NCBI RefSeq assembly: GCF_032118995.1
Contig: NC_092651.1
Location: 24,102,349 to 24,166,348, forward strand
DNA length: 64,000 nt
Reading direction: 5' to 3'
From: Asterias amurensis
Taxonomy: Eukaryota; Echinodermata; Asteroidea; Forcipulatida; Asteriidae
Every line of letters begins with the position of its first letter. Positions within the stretch are counted from its first letter, which is position 1. Below are positions 58,276 to 64,000 of this stretch, piece after piece. The notes beneath the pieces are model-generated. The model saw only the letters and a program-made list of their open reading frames with translations. It was not told the origin of the DNA and searched no databases. A program made the translations under genes and the position numbers.

Positions 58276-59423
58276 GGATACATGCGACAATGTGCAATGA
58301 ATCTCATGACATCACACCTGTATGCTCACATTAAGCAGTGTCTCGATAGGGCCACCATAGCTTTGTTAACCAATGTCAACTCGGTGCAATAAGGTCATTA
58401 ATTGCAATTTCATATACTTGCAATGGTCAAAAGGTCATCACATCAAAAATAGGTATACAGTTTGGAGGAAAATGACTCAGATTAATAATTATGTTTTACT
58501 AATGTTTCTTATATTTTGCCAAGCAAATACTTTGAAGACAATATAAATCAATTTACCAGGAGCTCCAAAATATGGAAAAAGCTATTTTATGAAATTATGC
58601 AAATTACCCCCAATGACCTTATAGTTTCTGAGCAGATTGTTATTAAAATAAATATTATAGTACTGTGTATTGTCTCCTGTCACAGATTGCTGTGGTGATG
58701 TGTGGAGCCTTTGGGATACCTTTTCATGTGACTGCTTCGTGCTTCCCGGAGCTCATTCGAATTACGAAACCAGGTCAGTTTGAAAAATATTGCTATTTTA
58801 TATCATTTAAGTTTAACGTATTTAAGTTTCTTAGTAATTTGGTTGTTATTTAGTGTATTTTAATCAAAATTATGACATCATCGAAGGCATAAATCAATCA
58901 ACTTTTAATATATAAAAAATGTAAATCAGGAGAACCATTAATATTGCTGTAATACATATAATGGTTTTGCACCATATGAAAGCTCTTGACATATTTTACA
59001 AATCTTTTAAAAAGGTGGCCCCATTAGCCTTTACTTCCTGTCGAAGTGAAGTGAAAATAAACATTCTATTTTTAGTGTACACTATATTATTATTACTTTC
59101 TAGAATTTTTAGTTTCTTAGTAATTTGAGTGATTCCAATTTGAGTGATTCTTAGTAAATTTAGTTTGCAAATAAGTGTTCTATTTTGCTATTGTTGTATA
59201 TTTTCTATACTTTCTCTTTCCAGGTGGTTACATCATGTTTACAATGAGCACAAAGATACTGGAGGAATGGCAGGATAGGGTCACAGCAGCCATTGATTCT
59301 TTTATTCAACAGGGAATGTGGGAACTTAAGGAGACGCGCTGGATTCTTTATCATGTGCATGATACCATTAGTGAAAAGGCAAAAGTCACAATTCTTAGAG
59401 TTAAGAAAAATTGCACTTTATAA

Positions 59424-61160
59424 ATCTTACTTATTTATTCAAATTATTATAAAACATTTAACAAACAATACTTTTGGTGATTACTTAAACTAGAAGTTGA
59501 ACATAAGACTAAAAATGTTTGCATAGACTAAACATTTATGCAATATACATCTTCTTTTTTTATAAACAATTATAGACCAATCTGAAAATCACCTTTTTTA
59601 TATGAGTGTATTGTTTGTTGTTAAAAACGGGGAAATTTGTTTTGTTCCTGTGCATCAAAATCGGCAATCTTAAAAGTTGTTCTCTTTTTTTTCTTCTTAC
59701 GGATTCCCTTTTTTAATCGATTAAGAAAGAAAATCTTTGCAAAAAAAACACCGTGCCACATTTTAAAATGGCCACGCGCCCAACAGTGCAACACTGATCG
59801 AAAATATTACTCAAACTGTGGCACCAACTTGGTAGCTCTCCTCTGTACCTTTTCTAAAACTTAATGTCTTTCGTGAATTCAGGATTCCAGGCTTGGACGC
59901 AATATTCCAACTGCGGCCTTAGTAGGTTTTGTACAGAATTGAAAAGTTGTCGACATGCTTGATTAATTCAGTTGTGCCCAAAATTGTAGCCCATATAGTA
60001 GTGTGTATATTGACAGATTCAATTGAACATGCAAATATATTTGCATTTGCCAGCATTAAAACGTATAGCAGCCATGTTTGTCTGACCATTTCTTGAGGTA
60101 TAGTTGAATGTTGCTGCATCTTCTACGGTATTTACTGGAAATTATTGTACTGTATAATTTGGCAAGGCTGTGTACTTTTGTATCTCTGTTCTTATGTCTC
60201 ATGTTATATAACTCTATTCAAATGGTAAATAATCATTAAAAAAAAACGCGGCTATGCCTATGGTGCGAGTGAATAGTCATTTAAATGATCCCAGACGAAG
60301 AATAATAAAATTTGAAGAAAACAAACAATAGCCCATCAGCTGGTTGTCTGTCAGACGACCATTTAAAGCCATTGGACACTTTCGGTAAACAGTATTGTCC
60401 AAGGCCCACACTTCGTGTATCACAACTTGTATATAAAATAACAAACCTGTGAAAATTTAGGCTCAATCGGTCATCGGAGTCGGGAGGAAAATAACGAGAA
60501 AACCCACCCTTGTTTCCGCACGTTTCGCCGTGTCATGACATGTGTTTAAAATAAATCCGTAATTCTCGATATCGAGAATTGGTATTGTTTTAATGTTTTC
60601 TCAAAAAGTAAAAGCATTTCATAGAATAATATTTCAAGAGAAGTCTTTCACCATTACCTTCTGTAAACCCTGTAAGTTATTTGTAAATCTGTGAAGTTTA
60701 AACAAAAATTCTGTTCCGAAAGTGTCCAATGGCTTTAACAAAAGGCAGGACTAAATATGTTTCATTTATTTATTTGGTGGCCTTATCCCATTGACCGATC
60801 TCGTCCGATGCGGGGCGTGACCACATAATAATTTTCGTCGTTTTATTATTTCATACTGGCTGTTTCGTCTACCCTGAGTAGAGTCAGAGTAGTGGATGTT
60901 GAAATTATAATTTTAGCATGATAACAAACCCGTTTTGCACCAGAACTTGACCTTTTTACAGATTATTCACGCGGCATCTAGGCCTAACTCGGTAAGTGAA
61001 GTTTCTATATTATTTCGTCGTCGTCGCAAATGGGTCCGCTATCTTTTTTACGATGTTCGACGGTGGTTAAAAGCTCCCTGGATTACCTTTTACTTATAGA
61101 CATATAAATAAAAACGACATTTTACTAACAACAGGTTCATATTTAACTGTATTTTTTTAG
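59424..61160. other. Intergenic, after METTL27 copy 2
   Basis: No gene seen. Holds the MITE at 60362-60738 and AT-rich sequence. At 59810-59950 CTCTCCTCTGTACCTTTTCT and ATTCCAGGCTTGGACGCAAT+ATTCCAACTGCGGCC look like the 3' part of an old non-LTR element. Confidence 0.45.
60362..60738. mobile_element. MITE, family C (best copy)
   Basis: TTTAAAGCCATTGGACACTT and AAGTGTCCAATGGCTTTAA at the ends; CACGTTTCGCCGTGTCATGA and the palindrome TTCTCGATATCGAGAA at the centre. Confidence 0.88.
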
Positions 61161-61162
61161 AT

Positions 61163-62140
61163 TTGCTTATTTTTCAAATTTACAGCTTAAAATTGTCATT
61201 ATGGTCTGTAAATTGCTCTCGAAACAGGATTTTAAAGCAACAAATTTTTGTTTTACCATTTTTTCCTCCAAATCGTGAAAAATATGCTGTAGATTTTACG
61301 ACTCAATCTAATTTTGCTATGCTAACTTTTTACAAAATGGATAAGTCACACGTATTTGTTGCATTATATCACACTCGTTGTCGTGTTTTAGTTTCAAGGG
61401 ATACAACAATCTATCCCTTCCTCTTTTTCGGTTGGTTTTTAGCAGCAAAGGACAAACAAATCTATCCCTTCTACTTTTCAGCTTGATTTAAGCACCAAAG
61501 GATAAACAAAACTATCCCCTCCTCTTTTTGGCTAAGTTTGTGCACCCAATATTGACTTTGTTCTCCCAAAGGTATTTTATGGAGAAAAACAGTATAGTTT
61601 TAACATTTTGAAAACATCTTCAAGAAAAGTTGCTATTAATTACCAAAAACAGTACAAAACTAAAAATGGTTTATTTAATTGTGAACCTGTTTATTTTTGG
61701 TTATTTGTCAAGTATCTTAAAATATTCATTATGGTCTGAGAATTGCTCTCGAAACAGGATTTTGCTATGCTAACGTTTTAAAAATAGATAAATTCCACTT
61801 ATTTGTTACAATATATCGCACATTTTGCCGTGTTTGAGTTTCAAGGGGTAAACAAATCTACCCCTCCTACTTTTTGGTTGGTTTAGAGCAGCAAAGGATA
61901 AACAAATTTATCCCTCCAACTTTTCAGCTTGATTTGAGCAACAAAGGATAAACAAATCTAACCCTCCTTTTTCTTGCTAAGTTTGTGCACCCGATACTGA
62001 GTTTGTTCTCCCAAAAATATTTTATAGAGAAAACAGCATAATTTCAACACTTTGAAAACACTCCTTCAAGAAAATTTGCTATATATTACCGAAAAAGGCA
62101 AAAAATAAAAAATCATAGTTAATTGTGAACCTGTTTAACA
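61163..62140. repeat. Tandem duplication (~450-535-bp unit)
   Basis: ATTATGGTCTGTAAATTGCT+CTCGAAACAGGATTTT at 61198 recurs near 61729. The following block with three repeats of AGCAGCAAAGGA(C/T)AAACAAAT+CTATCCCT and GCTAAGTTTGTGCACCC is also repeated. The second copy is shortened by deletions. Confidence 0.75.
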
Positions 62141-62523
62141 TACTGTAGCAATTACTTGTATTTTTACAAGCTACTGCATGAGGAGCTTGAGATTTTACTT
62201 GAACAACAGTGTTGCATATAATATGTCGGTTTTATTTAAATAAGAAGAGTCCCTCAAGCATTGATTTTACCTACTAGTTCGACCAATTACTAGCAATATT
62301 AAGGCTTACATTTATTTATAAGGATTTAAGTAAAAGACTAGTAAAAGCAAATGCTAGTTTTTATTTATCTGGCCCATTATCTCCCATTATGTACCCTAGC
62401 TTCCCATCCTATGTAATTGAACCACATCCATCTCTTCATTACTTGTCTTATTTTGCCATCTTGTCGCTTCTATTACGAATTCGTTGTGTCATGTATTATG
62501 TTCATCTGTCCTTTTTTTCTATT

Positions 62524-62558
62524 TGTCTGTCTGTCTGTCCGTCTGTCTGTTTGGCTGT
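62524..62558. repeat. Microsatellite (TCTG)n
   Basis: GTCTGTCTGTCTGTCCGTCTG+TCTGTTTGGCTG: about eight imperfect tetranucleotide units. Confidence 0.85.
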
Positions 62559-63039
62559 TTTTTGCAAGCTTTATGCATCGTTTTAGATTTAAACTGACCA
62601 TCAAATAACGTGAGTTACATGCATGATCAAGTATAGGCAGAAACCATTTAGTCAAAAATACCTCTCAAAAAACGTCAAATATCCAGAGGATGTACGGAGG
62701 GATTTCAGGAATGAGAGATCTGTCCCTCATCATAACGTTCAGTAAAAAAATCAGAGGATGAACGAAATTTTTTTTCACTTGTCGATGTTTATAGCCATTT
62801 TAGGGGTGACGTTTTGTAACGCCACAAACTCGCCCCTGGACCCATTCATACACGTTGGCCGCTGCAAAGCCAACGAAAAATTTTGGTAAAAATGTGTAAG
62901 CATTTTATGTAAAACTAACCAGTTTAACAATGGAAAATGCTCTTACAATAAGTACTGTTATGTTTTCAGTGCTGATTTCAGCGGTATTCATGTTATCTTT
63001 CTATTTTTAAAATGGAGTGTACCCACAACGCGCTAGCAA

Positions 63040-63192
63040 ATGATTGCGCAATACCTCTTCCGCCCCCTCCAGTCCGATCACACGTGACGCGTCGCGAGTC
63101 TATAGGTCACGTGATCACATGTAAACATTGGTAGCGCAATCATCTCTGCAGTCTAGCAGCTGCAGTGAGTTGGACAACATCGCGAGCGAGCA
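63040..63192 (+). promoter_or_regulatory. Possible promoter and first non-coding exon of a downstream gene
   Basis: A locally GC-richer stretch with several CpGs contains ATCACACGTGACGCGTCGCG and AGGTCACGTGATCACATG, two E-boxes (CACGTG) of the type bound by USF or MITF/TFE. A GAGCGAGCAG/GTAACT donor-like site follows at 63191-63192. No ATG-led frame is evident before it. The rest of such a gene would be right of the window. Inference only. Confidence 0.4.
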
Positions 63193-63351
63193 GGTAACTC
63201 AAAATTACTTCTGAATGTTATTTGATGGTCAGTTTAAATCTAAAACGATGCAATTTGAGGGATGGGATTGGACCGATGTTAAATTAAAAGAGATATATTT
63301 ATAATATCAGTTCAAAAACAAGTTGCAAAACAAGCAGTGGCTACGCCGCCT

Positions 63352-63438
63352 TACTCCTAGAACTATTTCGGTTTCGTCCGGCTATCGTCTCCCGTAACGA
63401 GACGATAGCCGGACGAAACCGAAATAGTTCTAGGAGTA
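63352..63438. mobile_element. 87-bp foldback with 9-bp target duplication
   Basis: Arms of 40 bp start TACTCCTAGAACTATTTCGG and are exact reverse complements around a 7-bp centre (CCCGTAA region). The duplication is ACGCCGCCT (63343-63351, 63439-63447). Confidence 0.9.
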
Positions 63439-63559
63439 ACGCCGCCTTACCTAAGTAACTGACAAATATTATTTAATGAAGGCAGGCCACTGGGAAAAAA
63501 CAAAAAAACAAAAAACAAGCAGCTAACACTGCTTTTTTGTGATCTGTATGTTTTTTGCT

Positions 63560-63748
63560 TTGTTTTCCGTAGTTAATATTTTGCCATTGCTTGTAAATGT
63601 TGTATTATATTATAGTATTACGGCACAATATTACTTCATGTATTATCAAATCATTATTCCATTTGCTTGTAAAACATAATTCTTTATTCACTCCTTATTG
63701 TTTTGTTTATTTATTTGGATTTGGAAATAATAAAGTGAATTGAATTGA
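63560..63748 (+). mobile_element. 3' end of a non-LTR retrotransposon
   Basis: AT-rich 3' UTR-like sequence ending in GTGAATTGAATTGAAAATTG, the short-repeat tail typical of CR1/L2-type elements. No coding part is visible. Confidence 0.5.
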
Positions 63749-63759
63749 AAATTGAAAAA

Positions 63760-63855
63760 TTTGACTGGGGCCAGCCCTATCCCCACTTTGTGTGGCCAAG
63801 GCTAACTGAATCCCTAAGCCTTGGCCACACAAGTGGGGCTTGGGCCGGCCCCTGA
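63760..63855. repeat. Imperfect palindrome (GGGGCCAGCCC...)
   Basis: CTGGGGCCAGCCCTATCCCC and TGTGTGGCCAAGGCT pair with AAGCCTTGGCCACACAAG and GTGGGGCTTGGGCCGGCCCC, with a ~12-bp loop. Related CCCAACTTGTGTGGCAAGTG is near 54000. Confidence 0.7.
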
Positions 63856-63879
63856 AGTGAAAGAGAGCCATATTAACAG

Positions 63880-64000
63880 CTCAAGGTTCAAGGTTCAAGG
63901 TTCATTTTATTTCCACAGTATCAAAAGACAAAAAAAAAAAGAACAATATCAAACAGCAGTCACAAGAAATTATTACAACAATGAAAAAATAATTGTTTCA
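63880..64000 (-). mobile_element. 3' end of a minus-strand non-LTR retrotransposon
   Basis: On the minus strand sequence with AAATAAAATGAACC runs into three TTGAACC units (plus: TCAAGGTTCAAGGTTCAAGG), the tail of CR1/L2-like elements. The body extends beyond the window. Confidence 0.5.

Larger units (their letters stand above)
56407..59423 (+). pseudogene. METTL27: METTL27-like methyltransferase, copy 2 (frameshifted exon 4)
   Basis: Tandem copy of the gene at 44067, with exons at 56407-56535, 57069-57191, 57669-57804, 58686-58773 and 59224-59423. Exons 1-3 and 5 are open and very close to copy 1 (MADKTASHVTVNEFHYF; ILDAASGTGLVGEE; GFFCIDALDPSQGSL; IMFTMSTKILEEWQDR). Exon 4 lacks 8 nt found in copy 1, just after its first seven bases (between TGCT repeats). 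With the same splice sites the frame shifts and meets a TAG at 59276-59278 in exon 5. Exon 4 is phase 1 at both ends, so skipping it would restore the frame but lose the CYDAVVMCGAFG core. Likely a young pseudogene, or an assembly error at one spot. Exon 5 ends KKNCTL rather than KER. Confidence 0.8.

Noticed and set aside
63352-63438. Intrinsic transcription terminator
   Set aside because: The hairpin is flanked by a 9-bp duplication and lies in eukaryotic DNA, so a foldback transposon explains it better.

Overview
The window is animal genomic DNA: small exons with GT-AG introns, AT-rich non-coding sequence, and dense short repeats. The mix of terminal-inverted-repeat elements, tRNA-derived SINEs and CR1-like non-LTR elements, together with deuterostome-like proteins, suggests an echinoderm, most likely a sea star. 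The species is inference; the intron-exon models were built by eye by matching splice phases and recognised families.

Layout. (1) 616-12447, plus: the last exons of a Fat-like (FAT1/2/3 type) giant protocadherin, from a partial laminin-G domain through EGF repeats, the membrane helix and the cytoplasmic tail, ending in a PDZ ligand (HTDV). An 843-nt symmetric exon at 5674-6516 offers an alternative tail. (2) 12.4-18.3 kb: no gene seen; a tandemly duplicated block with six ATGCAAAT octamers. (3) 18307-21778, plus: complete NXT1/NXT2-like mRNA export cofactor. (4) 24429-29734, minus, convergent with NXT: complete SGT1 (SUGT1) with CS and SGS domains and no TPR domain in the model. (5) 30.3-34.8 kb: nested foldback elements with 9-bp target duplications, an interstitial telomeric repeat, and 16-mer array elements. 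(6) 35382-36675, plus: Nocturnin with its catalytic residues intact. (7) 36.7-44 kb: more foldback elements and perfect palindromes. (8) 44067-48505 and 56407-59423, plus: two tandem copies of a METTL27-like methyltransferase; the second has an 8-nt exon deletion that breaks the frame. Between them lie an internally deleted non-LTR retrotransposon (minus) and a 2.3-kb TIR element that ends 42 bp before the second copy's start codon. (9) 59.4-64 kb: repeats, and near 63.1 kb a possible promoter and first exon of a gene that continues rightwards.

The genes look like an unlinked set of neighbours, not a pathway: adhesion and planar polarity (Fat-like), mRNA export (NXT), HSP90 co-chaperone (SGT1), NADP(H) phosphatase (Nocturnin) and a methyltransferase. 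The most distinctive feature is the mobile DNA. At least six foldback or inverted-repeat elements with unrelated ends (59 bp to 1.8 kb) are each flanked by 9-bp direct repeats, eight of nine bases matching in one case. That is the footprint expected of Mutator-like (MULE) transposition. Two further element copies carry inverted terminal arrays of a closely related 16-bp unit.
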